Assembly: GCA_027315345.1 (NCBI GenBank)
Contig: DAHUYE010000036.1
Span: forward strand, 1 to 64,000
Direction: 5' to 3'
Length of the DNA stretch: 64,000 nucleotides
DNA from: Actinomycetota bacterium
GTDB lineage: Bacteria > Actinomycetota > Acidimicrobiia > Acidimicrobiales > JAJPHE01
The number at the start of each line of letters is the position of its first letter. Within the stretch, counting starts at the first letter, position 1. This document shows positions 42,037 to 50,173 of this stretch, piece after piece. The position numbers and the translations under genes are program-made. The notes under the pieces are model-generated. The model was given only the letters and a program-made list of their open reading frames with translations. It was not told where the DNA came from and made no database searches.

Positions 42037-42750
42037 GTGGCCTACTGGATCGTGAAGTTCATCCTCACGCCGGTACTGCGGTTCTTCTATCGGGTCCGGA
42101 TCGAGGGCAGGGACAACGTCCCGGCCGAGGGGCCGGTCATTTTGGCCGGAAACCACATCTCCTTCTGTGATTCCATTTTCCTGCCATTGGTCATGCGGCG
42201 CCGGGTCACGTTCGTGGCCAAGGCCGAATATTTCGAAGATCCTAAAACAGCCTGGTTCTTCCGGGCGGTGGGCCAGATCCCCATAAAGCGGGCCGGCGGC
42301 AACGCTGCCATGCGGGCCCTGGAGACGGCCAAGGAGGTGCTGGAGCAGGGTGGCCTGTTCGGCATCTACCCGGAGGGCACCCGCTCCCCGGACGGCCGCC
42401 TGTACAAGGGCCACACCGGCGTCGCCCGTTTGGCCGTGGACACCGGGGCCCCCGTGGTGGCCGTGGCCATGATCGGAACGGCCGAGGTCCAGCCCATCGG
42501 CCAGATCATGCCGAAGCTGTTCCGGACGGTGACGGTCAAGTTCTCCGAGCCGATGTACTTCGGCCGGGACCTGACCGAAGCCGCCCCCATGAAGCTGCGC
42601 CAGGTCACCGATGAGATCATGTTCACCCTCCGGGAGCTGTCGGGCCAGGAGTACGTGAACCGCTACGCCAAGCGGGGCGAGGCGGTGGGGGAGGCCGAGG
42701 TCAGCCATCCCCAGCCCGTGACCGGGCTCAGCCCGGCCATGGCCAGCTAG
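42037..42750 (+). CDS. plsC: 1-acyl-sn-glycerol-3-phosphate acyltransferase
   Basis: Makes phosphatidic acid by acylating lysophosphatidate at the membrane. The 237-aa protein has an N-terminal hydrophobic segment (WIVKFILTPVLRFFYRV), motif I GNHISFCDS (NHx4D near residue 39-44), motif II FVAKAEYF, and motif III IYPEGTRSPDG near 110. Complete for the family. It may provide lipid for the glycerol-phosphate genes. Homologues sit near the ArsA-like gene in mycobacteria. Confidence 0.9.
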   Translation: MAYWIVKFILTPVLRFFYRVRIEGRDNVPAEGPVILAGNHISFCDSIFLPLVMRRRVTFVAKAEYFEDPKTAWFFRAVGQIPIKRAGGNAAMRALETAKEVLEQGGLFGIYPEGTRSPDGRLYKGHTGVARLAVDTGAPVVAVAMIGTAEVQPIGQIMPKLFRTVTVKFSEPMYFGRDLTEAAPMKLRQVTDEIMFTLRELSGQEYVNRYAKRGEAVGEAEVSHPQPVTGLSPAMAS

Positions 42751-42781
42751 AGCCGGACAACCCGCCCGCCGGGGCCCGGCG

Positions 42782-42800
42782 CCCGGCCCTTCCGGGTTTC
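42782..42800 (+). terminator. Hairpin with short T-run after plsC
   Basis: CCCGG (42782-42786) pairs with CCGGG (42792-42796), followed by TTTCT, between convergent plsC and glpK. The stem is only 5 bp. Confidence 0.4.
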
Positions 42801-42814
42801 TCGGGCGGCGCGCC

Positions 42815-44335
42815 TCAACGCCGGGCCCAGCCCCGGGCCCGCTCCAAAGCCCGGTGCCAGCCCGCCATCCGGGCATCGGCCACGTCGGGTCCGACGCCCG
42901 GATCGAAGCGGGCGTCGGCCCGCCACTGATCGGACAGTTCGTCCAGGGATCCCCAGACCCCCTCGGCCAGCCCGGCCAGCCAGGCCGCCCCCAGGGCGGT
43001 GGTGTCCACCACGGCCGCCCGGGCCACCGGGGCCTGGAGCAGGTCGGCCTGGAACTGCAGCAGCAGGTCCATGACCGAAGCCCCGCCGTCGACCCGCATG
43101 GCGCCGACCTCGGCCCCCGAGGCCCGGGCCATGGCCTGGACCACGTCCCGGGTCTGGAAACCCATGGCCTCCACCGCCGACCGGGCCAGGTGGGCCCGCC
43201 CCGAGCCCCGGGTCAGCCCGACGATGGCGCCCCGGGCGTCGGGGTCCCAGTAGGGGCTGCCCATCCCGGCCAGGGCGGGTACGAAGTAGACCCCCTCGGT
43301 GTCGGCGACGGTGGCCGCCAGCGGCCCGGTCTCGGCCGCCTCGGTGATGATGCCGAGCCCGTCCCGCAGCCACTGGATGGCGGCGCCGGTGACGAACACC
43401 GATCCCTCCAGGGCGTAGGCCACCCGGGGCACGCCGGCCGGTCGGGGGACCTGGCCCAGGTCCCAGGCCACGGTGGCCAGCAGGCCCTCGGGGGACCGGG
43501 GGCGGTCCGAGCCCACGTTCATGAGCACGAAGCTGCCGGTGCCGTAGGTGTTCTTGGTCATGCCCGGGGTGAAGCAGGCCTGTCCGAACAGCGCCGCCTG
43601 CTGGTCCCCGGCCACCCCGGAGATCGGGGTGCCGGCCGGCAGTGCCCCGAAGGCACGGGCCGTCACCCCGAAGCGCCCACTGGACGGCATCACCTCGGGC
43701 AGGCTCCGGGCCGGTAGGCCGAAGAGATCGACCAGCTCGGCATCCCACGCCAGGGCCCCGATGTCGAAGGCCAGGGTGCGGGAGGCGTTGGTGACATCGG
43801 TGGCCAGGATGCCCCGGCCGGCCCCGCCGGTGAGCTGGTAGAGGACCCAGGAGTCCACCGTGCCCAGGGCCAGGCCGGCGCCGGGTTCCACCCCGCCCGG
43901 GCCGAGCATCCATTCCCACTTGGTGGCGGAGAAGTAGGAGTCCAGGACCAGCCCGGTGCGCTCCCGGATGACGGGGAGGCGGCCGGCGTCCCTCAGGGCG
44001 TCGCAGCGGTCGGCGGTGCGCCGGTCCTGCCAGACGATGGCCCGGTGCCGCGGCCGGCCCGTCGCCCGGTCCCAGGCCAGGGCCGTCTCCCGCTGGTTGG
44101 TGATACCGATGGCGGCCACCGGGCCCCGACCGGCGGCGTCGAGGCGGCCGGCCACCTCGGCCAGGGTGTCGGCCACCCCGGTCCAGATCTCCTCCGGGTC
44201 GTGCTCCACCCAGCCCGGGGCCGGGTAGTGCTGAGTCAGCTCCCGGTAGGCCTGATCCACGGGCGTGCCCGTCTCATCGAAGGCGATGGTCCGGATGCCG
44301 GTGGTCCCCGCATCGATGGCCAGCACGGTCCCCAT
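42815..44335 (-). CDS. glpK: Glycerol kinase
   Basis: Phosphorylates glycerol. ATG 44335 gives 506 aa starting MGTVLAIDAGTTGIRT. Glycerol-site residues are present: ITNQRETALAWDRATG, IVWQDRRTADRC, SGVAGDQQAALFGQ with the catalytic Asp, KNTYGTGSFVLMN, YALEGSVFVTGAAIQWLRDGL and RVDGGASVMDLLLQFQADLL. Full length and more canonical than the FGGY kinase at 18419. Its product is the substrate of GlpD at 21838, although the two genes are 20 kb apart. Confidence 0.92.
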   Translation of the reverse strand: MGTVLAIDAGTTGIRTIAFDETGTPVDQAYRELTQHYPAPGWVEHDPEEIWTGVADTLAEVAGRLDAAGRGPVAAIGITNQRETALAWDRATGRPRHRAIVWQDRRTADRCDALRDAGRLPVIRERTGLVLDSYFSATKWEWMLGPGGVEPGAGLALGTVDSWVLYQLTGGAGRGILATDVTNASRTLAFDIGALAWDAELVDLFGLPARSLPEVMPSSGRFGVTARAFGALPAGTPISGVAGDQQAALFGQACFTPGMTKNTYGTGSFVLMNVGSDRPRSPEGLLATVAWDLGQVPRPAGVPRVAYALEGSVFVTGAAIQWLRDGLGIITEAAETGPLAATVADTEGVYFVPALAGMGSPYWDPDARGAIVGLTRGSGRAHLARSAVEAMGFQTRDVVQAMARASGAEVGAMRVDGGASVMDLLLQFQADLLQAPVARAAVVDTTALGAAWLAGLAEGVWGSLDELSDQWRADARFDPGVGPDVADARMAGWHRALERARGWARR

Positions 44336-44452
44336 GGCCCGGCGAAGGTAGCCGTCCCCGGCCGGGACCGCCCCATCTCCTCGTGCCTGTTCGCACGAAC
44401 GCAAACCTTCGCGAGCACCCCGCTGAGCAGGATATTCGTGCCCGGGGATCCA

Positions 44453-44482
44453 TTGACATCCCGGTAGTTACGGTGGTGTAAT
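44453..44482 (+). promoter_or_regulatory. Sigma-70-type promoter of nrdJ
   Basis: TTGACA at 44453-44458 and TGTAAT at 44477-44482 are separated by 18 nt, close to the vegetative consensus and about 150 nt ahead of the nrdJ start. Confidence 0.55.
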
Positions 44483-44500
44483 TACCCCTCATCTCGCGGT

Positions 44501-44530
44501 AAGATCTTGTCCGACCACAAGATGTTGTGT
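44501..44530. promoter_or_regulatory. Inverted repeat / candidate NrdR boxes before nrdJ
   Basis: ATCTTGT (44504-44510) and ACAAGAT (44517-44523) form a 7-bp inverted repeat. CCACAAGATGTTGTGT (44515-44530) resembles an NrdR box (ACAnnnnnnTTGT core), and AAGATCTTGT (44501-44510) is a weaker copy. NrdR is the usual repressor of ribonucleotide reductase genes. A hairpin in the 5' leader is the alternative reading. Confidence 0.35.
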
Positions 44531-44630
44531 GTCAGCGTCGGTAGGCAGGGTCCGGGCCACGAAGTCCCAGAGCAGTATCCCGCCTGGTCATCCAGGCCCG
44601 GAACGCCAGTCAGAAAGGCTCCTACACAGC

Positions 44631-47600
44631 ATGGCCATCGCCCCGCAGCGGCTCGGAATCGGTATCCGTCGGCACTTCACCACCCCTGGTGTCGATCCTT
44701 ACGACGAAGTCGTCTGGGAGCGCCGCGACGCCCGGATCACCAACTACCGCGACGGCAGCGTCGCCTTCGAGCAGCTGGGGGTCGAGGTCCCGGCCTCGTG
44801 GAGTGTGAACGCCACCAACATCCTGGCCCAGAAGTACTTCCGGGGCACCCTGGGCACACCCGAGCGTGAGTACTCGCTGCGCCAGGTGGCCGATCGGGTG
44901 GTCGACACCATCACCGCCTGGGGGACCAAGGACGGCTACTTCCTGGACCGGGAGGAGGCCGAGGCGTTCTCCGCCGAGCTCAAGCACCTCATCATCCACC
45001 AGAAGGCCGCCTTCAACTCCCCGGTCTGGTTCAACATCGGCGTGAAGGGTGTGCCGCAACAGGCCTCAGCTTGTTTCATCCTGTCCGTCGAGGACACCAT
45101 GGACTCGATCCTCAACTGGTACGTGGAGGAGGGGACCATCTTCAAGGGAGGTTCGGGGGCGGGCATCAACCTCTCCCGCATCCGGTCCTCCCAGGAGCTC
45201 CTCCAGGGCGGTGGCACCGCCTCCGGGCCCGTGAGCTTCATGCGGGGGGCCGACGCCTCGGCCGGGACCATCAAGTCCGGTGGCAAGACCCGCCGGGCGG
45301 CCAAGATGGTCATCCTCAACGCCGACCACCCGGATGTGGAGGACTTCATCTGGTGCAAGGCGGTGGAGGAGCGCAAGGCCCGCGTGCTGCGCGACGCCGG
45401 CTTCGACATGGATCTGGACGGTAAGGACTCGCACTCCACCCAGTACCAGAACGCCAACAACTCCGTCCGGGTGACCGATGACTTCATGCAGGCCGTCGTC
45501 GACGACGCCGACTGGCACCTGCGGGCCGTAACCGATGGGTCGATCCTGCGCACCATGAAGGCCCGGGATCTGTTCCGGCAGATCAGCGAGGCGGCCTGGG
45601 AGTGCGCCGACCCCGGCATGCAGTTCGACACCACCATCAACCGCTGGCACACGTCGTCGAACACCGGCCCCATCAACGGCAGCAATCCATGTTTTACCGG
45701 TGACTCGCTGGTTCATACCGACAAGGGCCTCATCGCCTTCAAGGAGCTGTTCCAGAGGGCCAACGAGGGCGAGACATTCGGTGTCTACACGCACGACGCC
45801 ACCAACGTCGAGTCCCCGGCACAGCGGATCGAGCTGACCACGCCTGAGGCCTTCATGATCACCGGCGTCAATGACATCGTGCGACTCCGCTTCGACAACG
45901 GATCGGAGTTGCGATGCACTCCCGGGCACAAGATCTTCACCATCAACCGGGGTTACGTGGAGGCAGCCCAGCTGACATCAGAGGACAAGGTCAAGGCCCT
46001 CGATCTTCCGACTCCTGCGACTGCGGCTGAGTACATACTCCCGGTGTCAACCGAGTTGGCCGACTACCTGACCAAGGGAGATCACTCGGACCAGCTTCAC
46101 CTACCGGAGGCTTGGACAACAGAGTTCGCCCACTATCTCGGCTGGTTGGTGGGGGACGGCTCGACGTCCGGATCGACCACGGCCACCATCTACGGCTCTG
46201 CCGAGGACCGTACCTATGTCCTTCCTCGCCATCAGGAACTGGTCGAATCCATCAACGCGCATCGGCCCCTGAAGCTCTCGGAGCAGGCGAACGGGACAGC
46301 TCAGCTCCGCCTCAGCCGCCGGCCCTTTAAGCGCTTCCTGGAGGCCCTCGGACTGGGATCGGTCAAGGGAGCCGAAAAGCGTGTCCCTTGGTCCGTTCAG
46401 CAGGCGCCGAGTGAGATGGTCGGAGCTTTTCTGCAGGGACTGTTCGATGCCGATGGATGCGTCCGCCGAGATGATTCGAAGGGCTCTTACGTCGGTCTGG
46501 GTTCTATCTCCAAGGAACTGCTGCAAGGCGTCCAAACCCTGCTGTCCACCCTGGGTGTGTCGAGCCGCATCTACCGCTCGCAGGGTGGATCCGATTCGGG
46601 CCATCTCCCCTACACCGCGGTCGATGGCACTACGCGGAGCTATGGCCGGGCGCCCAGCTATGACCTCCGCATCTCCTCCAGGTCCATCGCTGCCTTTGCT
46701 GCCACGGTCGGCTTCGGCCTTCCCCGTAAATCAGAGGCTCTGAGCGCACTGGTAGCCGAGTGCGGGTTCTATGACACCGACAGGAGCATCCGCCTGATCG
46801 AGCGTTCGGAGGAGGGCCGGGAACTCACCTACAACCTGAGCGAGCCCCGCAACCATTCCTACGTGGTCAACGGTGTCGTGGTGAGGAACTGCTCCGAGTA
46901 CATGCACCTGGACAACAGCGCCTGCAACCTGGCCAGCCTGAACCTGCTGACCTTCCTGCAGGACGATGGCAGCTTCGACGTCGAGGGCTTCCGGGCGGCG
47001 GTGGAGGTCATCTTCACCGCCCAGGAGATCCTGGTCGGTAACGCCGATTACCCGACCGAGAGCATTGCGGCCACGTCGCGGCGCTTCCGTCAGCTCGGGA
47101 TCGGATACGCCAACCTGGGTGCCCTGCTCATGGCCCAGGGACTTCCCTACGACTCCGATGAGGGCCGGGCCTGGGCGGCGGCCATCACCGCTCTCATGAC
47201 CGGGCACTCCTACGCCACCTCGGCCCGGACGGCGGCCCGGATGGGCCCCTTCGCCGGCTACACCGAGAATGCCGAGCCCATGCTCAAGGTCCTGCGCATG
47301 CACCGGGCTGCCGTGGCCGACATCGATGAGGAGGTCGTTCCCACCAGTCTCCTCACCGCCGCCCAGGAAGCCTGGGAGCTGGCCGTGGAGACGGCGGAGC
47401 AGTACGGCGTGCGCAACTCGCAGGCGTCGGTCCTGGCTCCGACCGGATGTCTGGTGGGGGGAACGCTCGTCCCGACCGGTCGCGGTCTGGTCAGGCTCGG
47501 TTCCCTGGGCGACGTCGATGGGGAGAAGTGGCAGGACCTCAGCACGGCCGTTCAGACGGATGAGGGTCCCAAGGAAGCGACCAAGTTCTTCGTCAACGGC

Positions 47601-49967
47601 GTCGCCAATGTCGTGACAGTCGACACCGGCCGTGGCTTCCGCATCCAGGGCACGCCCGAACACAGGATCAAGGTGGTCACCGAGGGGAAGGGGCAGTGGG
47701 AGTGGCGCCGCTTCGGCGAGATTCGCCCAGGCGACCTCGTTCCCCTGGCACTCGACCAGTTGGTGGGCCGGCCTCAGGTGACTCCACTTCCCCCGCTGCC
47801 CGAGGCCTACTGGACCAGCGATCACTCGACCCGCGTACCTCGGCAGATGACGCCTGAGCTGGCCGAGCTGATCGGCTACTTCATGGGTGATGGCTCGCTG
47901 CACTCCAGGGGCCTGCGCTTCTGTGTCTCCGAAGGCGACTTTGATGTCGTTGAGCGACTTGAGCTCCTCGGCAAGGAGCTGTTCGGGTTGCCGGCGGCCG
48001 TGGCCGCCAAGGCCGGATACACCGAGGTGCGGTTCGACTCGGTAAGGCTGGTCCTCTGGTGGGAGGCGTGCGGCTTCGCCAAGACGCTTCCCGTCGTGGA
48101 TCACTCCGGGAAGGGGTACTTGCCGCGAATCCCCGACGCCGTCCTCCACAGCAACGACCGTGTGGTCTATTCGGCCTTCCTTCGGGGGTTGTTCGAGGCT
48201 GACGGGACCGTCACCAACGGCTATCCGGTCTGGTCCACGACCAGTCTGGAGTTCTCACGTGATGTGCAGAGCCTGCTGCTGGCCCTCGGCTTTGTGACCA
48301 CCCGCAAGGTCGATACCGTCCGGACCGGGTGGGGGAGGTCCCCGCTGGCCGCCCTGCGGCTGCTCAATCTGGCCGCCAACAGCCGCTGGCAGGAGGAGAT
48401 CGGCTTCATGGGCGACCGCAAGAACTACGCCGTACGGTCAGCCACAGCCACACAGGCAAGCCGGCACGATCACATCCCTCTGACGCGAGAGATGGTGGAC
48501 CGTCTGGCCCCGTCCAATGACCGGCTGCGGAAGGTCCTCTTGCTGGAGGTCGGCCGGGGCACGGTTTCCCGCCGGATCGCATCGGAGCTGTATGAGCGGA
48601 CCCATGACGCCGAGCTCGGTCACCTGCTGTCCTTCTTCTACGATCGGGTGGTAAGTGCTGAGCTCGGTGACGATGAGCTCACCTACGACATCTCCGTTCC
48701 CGCCAATGTGACCTACGTGGCCAACGGGTTTGTCAGTCACAACACCATCGGCCTGCTCATGGACTGCGACACCACTGGCGTGGAGCCCGATCTCGGCTTG
48801 GTCAAGCTCAAGAAGCTGGTGGGCGGAGGGACCATGTCCATCGTCAACCAGACCGTGCCCCGGGCGCTGGAGCGGTTGGGCTACAGCCCCGAGCAGATCG
48901 ACTCGATCATCGCCTACATCGATGAGAACAAGACCATCCTGGGTGCTCCCCAGCTGGCCGTCGAGCATCTGCCCGTCTTTGCCTGCTCGATGGGTGACAA
49001 CGTCATCCATTACCGGGGCCACGTGCGGATGATGGGCGCCGTTCAGCCCTTCATCTCCGGGGCAATCTCCAAGACGGTCAACATGCCCGAGGAGGCAACC
49101 GTCGAGGAGATCGAGCAGCTGCACATCGAGGCCTGGCAGCTCGGTCTCAAGGCCGTGGCCATCTACCGTGACAACTGCAAGGTGGCCCAGCCGCTCTCGA
49201 CGGCCAAGAAGGATGGCGCCGAGGCTCCCATGGGGGCAGCCGAAGTGACGGCGGCGGCCAATCCGGTCCTGGCCGCCAAGATTGCCGAGCTGGAGAAGGC
49301 CCTGGCTGTCCAGACCGTGATCGTCAAGCAGCCCATCCGGGAGCGTCTGCCCAAGCGGCGCCGGTCCAACACCTTCAAGTTCCGGGTGGCCGACTGCGAG
49401 GGCTATGTCCATGTCGGTGAGTACGAGGACGGCCGTCCCGGTGAGTTGTTCCTCAAGATCTCCAAGCAGGGTTCCACCCTGGCCGGGATAATGGACGCCT
49501 TCGGGATCGCCATCTCCATGGGCCTGCAGAACGGCGTACCGCTCTCGACCTACGTGAAGCAGTACACCAATATGCGCTTCGAGCCGGCCGGCATGACCGA
49601 TGATCCCGATCTGCGGCTGGCCACCAGCCTGGTGGACTACATCTTCCGGCGCCTGGCCGTGGACTACATGCCCTACTCGGAGCGGGTCGAACTGGGCATC
49701 CTGACTTCGGACGAGCGGACCCAGCCCACCCTCCCGGGTGTGGATGAGATCGCCACGCCGACCGTTGGCATCATCGAGGAGACCACCCGGGTGGAGCCGG
49801 ACCCCCAGCCCACAGTGGTGGCCGCCCCGGTGGAGGAGGGGCCCGTCGTTCTGGGCCGGACCGAGGTCAAGGATGCGCCCTATTGCTACCAGTGCGGCAA
49901 TGCCATGCAGCGGGCTGGCTCCTGCTACGTCTGCGCCAGCTGTGGCACCACCAGCGGCTGTTCCTAG
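44631..49967 (+). CDS. nrdJ: Class II (adenosylcobalamin-dependent) ribonucleotide reductase with two inteins
   Basis: Reduces ribonucleotides to deoxyribonucleotides without oxygen, using a B12 radical. ATG 44631 gives a 1778-aa precursor; removing the inteins (400 and 432 aa) leaves 946 aa, normal for NrdJ. Extein motifs: FNSPVWFNIG and the first redox Cys in QQASACFI, TIFKGGSGAGINLS, the split NGSNP/CSEYMHLDNSACNLASLNL with the radical-site N-C-E triad, the split LAPTG/TIGLLMDCDTTG phosphate loop, and the Cys-rich tail YCYQCGNAMQ...CYVCASCG that delivers electrons. Both inteins interrupt the active site, so activity requires splicing. Confidence 0.95.
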   Translation: MAIAPQRLGIGIRRHFTTPGVDPYDEVVWERRDARITNYRDGSVAFEQLGVEVPASWSVNATNILAQKYFRGTLGTPEREYSLRQVADRVVDTITAWGTKDGYFLDREEAEAFSAELKHLIIHQKAAFNSPVWFNIGVKGVPQQASACFILSVEDTMDSILNWYVEEGTIFKGGSGAGINLSRIRSSQELLQGGGTASGPVSFMRGADASAGTIKSGGKTRRAAKMVILNADHPDVEDFIWCKAVEERKARVLRDAGFDMDLDGKDSHSTQYQNANNSVRVTDDFMQAVVDDADWHLRAVTDGSILRTMKARDLFRQISEAAWECADPGMQFDTTINRWHTSSNTGPINGSNPCFTGDSLVHTDKGLIAFKELFQRANEGETFGVYTHDATNVESPAQRIELTTPEAFMITGVNDIVRLRFDNGSELRCTPGHKIFTINRGYVEAAQLTSEDKVKALDLPTPATAAEYILPVSTELADYLTKGDHSDQLHLPEAWTTEFAHYLGWLVGDGSTSGSTTATIYGSAEDRTYVLPRHQELVESINAHRPLKLSEQANGTAQLRLSRRPFKRFLEALGLGSVKGAEKRVPWSVQQAPSEMVGAFLQGLFDADGCVRRDDSKGSYVGLGSISKELLQGVQTLLSTLGVSSRIYRSQGGSDSGHLPYTAVDGTTRSYGRAPSYDLRISSRSIAAFAATVGFGLPRKSEALSALVAECGFYDTDRSIRLIERSEEGRELTYNLSEPRNHSYVVNGVVVRNCSEYMHLDNSACNLASLNLLTFLQDDGSFDVEGFRAAVEVIFTAQEILVGNADYPTESIAATSRRFRQLGIGYANLGALLMAQGLPYDSDEGRAWAAAITALMTGHSYATSARTAARMGPFAGYTENAEPMLKVLRMHRAAVADIDEEVVPTSLLTAAQEAWELAVETAEQYGVRNSQASVLAPTGCLVGGTLVPTGRGLVRLGSLGDVDGEKWQDLSTAVQTDEGPKEATKFFVNGVANVVTVDTGRGFRIQGTPEHRIKVVTEGKGQWEWRRFGEIRPGDLVPLALDQLVGRPQVTPLPPLPEAYWTSDHSTRVPRQMTPELAELIGYFMGDGSLHSRGLRFCVSEGDFDVVERLELLGKELFGLPAAVAAKAGYTEVRFDSVRLVLWWEACGFAKTLPVVDHSGKGYLPRIPDAVLHSNDRVVYSAFLRGLFEADGTVTNGYPVWSTTSLEFSRDVQSLLLALGFVTTRKVDTVRTGWGRSPLAALRLLNLAANSRWQEEIGFMGDRKNYAVRSATATQASRHDHIPLTREMVDRLAPSNDRLRKVLLLEVGRGTVSRRIASELYERTHDAELGHLLSFFYDRVVSAELGDDELTYDISVPANVTYVANGFVSHNTIGLLMDCDTTGVEPDLGLVKLKKLVGGGTMSIVNQTVPRALERLGYSPEQIDSIIAYIDENKTILGAPQLAVEHLPVFACSMGDNVIHYRGHVRMMGAVQPFISGAISKTVNMPEEATVEEIEQLHIEAWQLGLKAVAIYRDNCKVAQPLSTAKKDGAEAPMGAAEVTAAANPVLAAKIAELEKALAVQTVIVKQPIRERLPKRRRSNTFKFRVADCEGYVHVGEYEDGRPGELFLKISKQGSTLAGIMDAFGIAISMGLQNGVPLSTYVKQYTNMRFEPAGMTDDPDLRLATSLVDYIFRRLAVDYMPYSERVELGILTSDERTQPTLPGVDEIATPTVGIIEETTRVEPDPQPTVVAAPVEEGPVVLGRTEVKDAPYCYQCGNAMQRAGSCYVCASCGTTSGCS
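45690..46889 (+). other. Intein 1 in NrdJ (400 aa, LAGLIDADG endonuclease type)
   Basis: An in-frame insertion that splices itself out of the protein. It starts with Cys in CFTGDSLVHTDKGLI (block A) and has LRCTPGHKIF (block B). The LAGLIDADG motifs are LGWLVGDGST and FLQGLFDADGC, both with their acidic residues. It ends HSYVVNGVVVRN before extein CSEYM. The terminal Asn is present, but the residue before it is Arg where His is usual. The +1 nucleophile is the Cys expected to be the thiyl-radical residue. Confidence 0.93.
47448..48743 (+). other. Intein 2 in NrdJ (432 aa, LAGLIDADG endonuclease type)
   Basis: A second in-frame intein, from CLVGGTLVPTGRGLV (block A) through GTPEHRIKVV (block B). 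The endonuclease motifs LIGYFMGDGSL and FLRGLFEADGTV are intact. It ends TYVANGFVSHN with canonical His-Asn, before extein Thr. It splits the conserved APTG/TIG phosphate-binding loop. Sequence differs from intein 1, so the two are independent insertions and not a duplication. Confidence 0.94.
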
Positions 49968-49995
49968 GTAGGTCGCACCGCATCACGGGACTCAG

Positions 49996-50036
49996 GGCCC
50001 CGCCAACGACCCGCACAGGCGGTCGGGGGCGGGGCC
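49996..50036 (+). terminator. Two-tier hairpin after nrdJ
   Basis: GGCCCCGCC (49996-50004) pairs perfectly with GGCGGGGCC (50028-50036), and inside it CGACC (50007-50011) pairs with GGTCG (50021-50025). It starts 29 nt after the nrdJ stop and is followed by TTA, not a long T-tract. Confidence 0.7.
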
Positions 50037-50173
50037 TTACCCGTGGCCGACCCCGGAGGGGCCGGACCGCCGCCACCCTGGCCGGCCCGAAGGCATAGGA
50101 ATTTCTCGCCCGGCGCGGTTGATCCGCCCGACAGAGCCCCACCAACCCTTCAGACCGCACCGAGGGGTGAGCC

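Noticed and set aside
44389-44400. GTTCG-CA-CGAAC as a LexA/SOS box
   Set aside because: The half-sites are in the opposite orientation to the GAAC-N4-GTTC box; at most an unrelated operator upstream of glpK.
44483-44630. Cobalamin riboswitch upstream of nrdJ
   Set aside because: No B12-box or conserved riboswitch core could be recognised in the leader.
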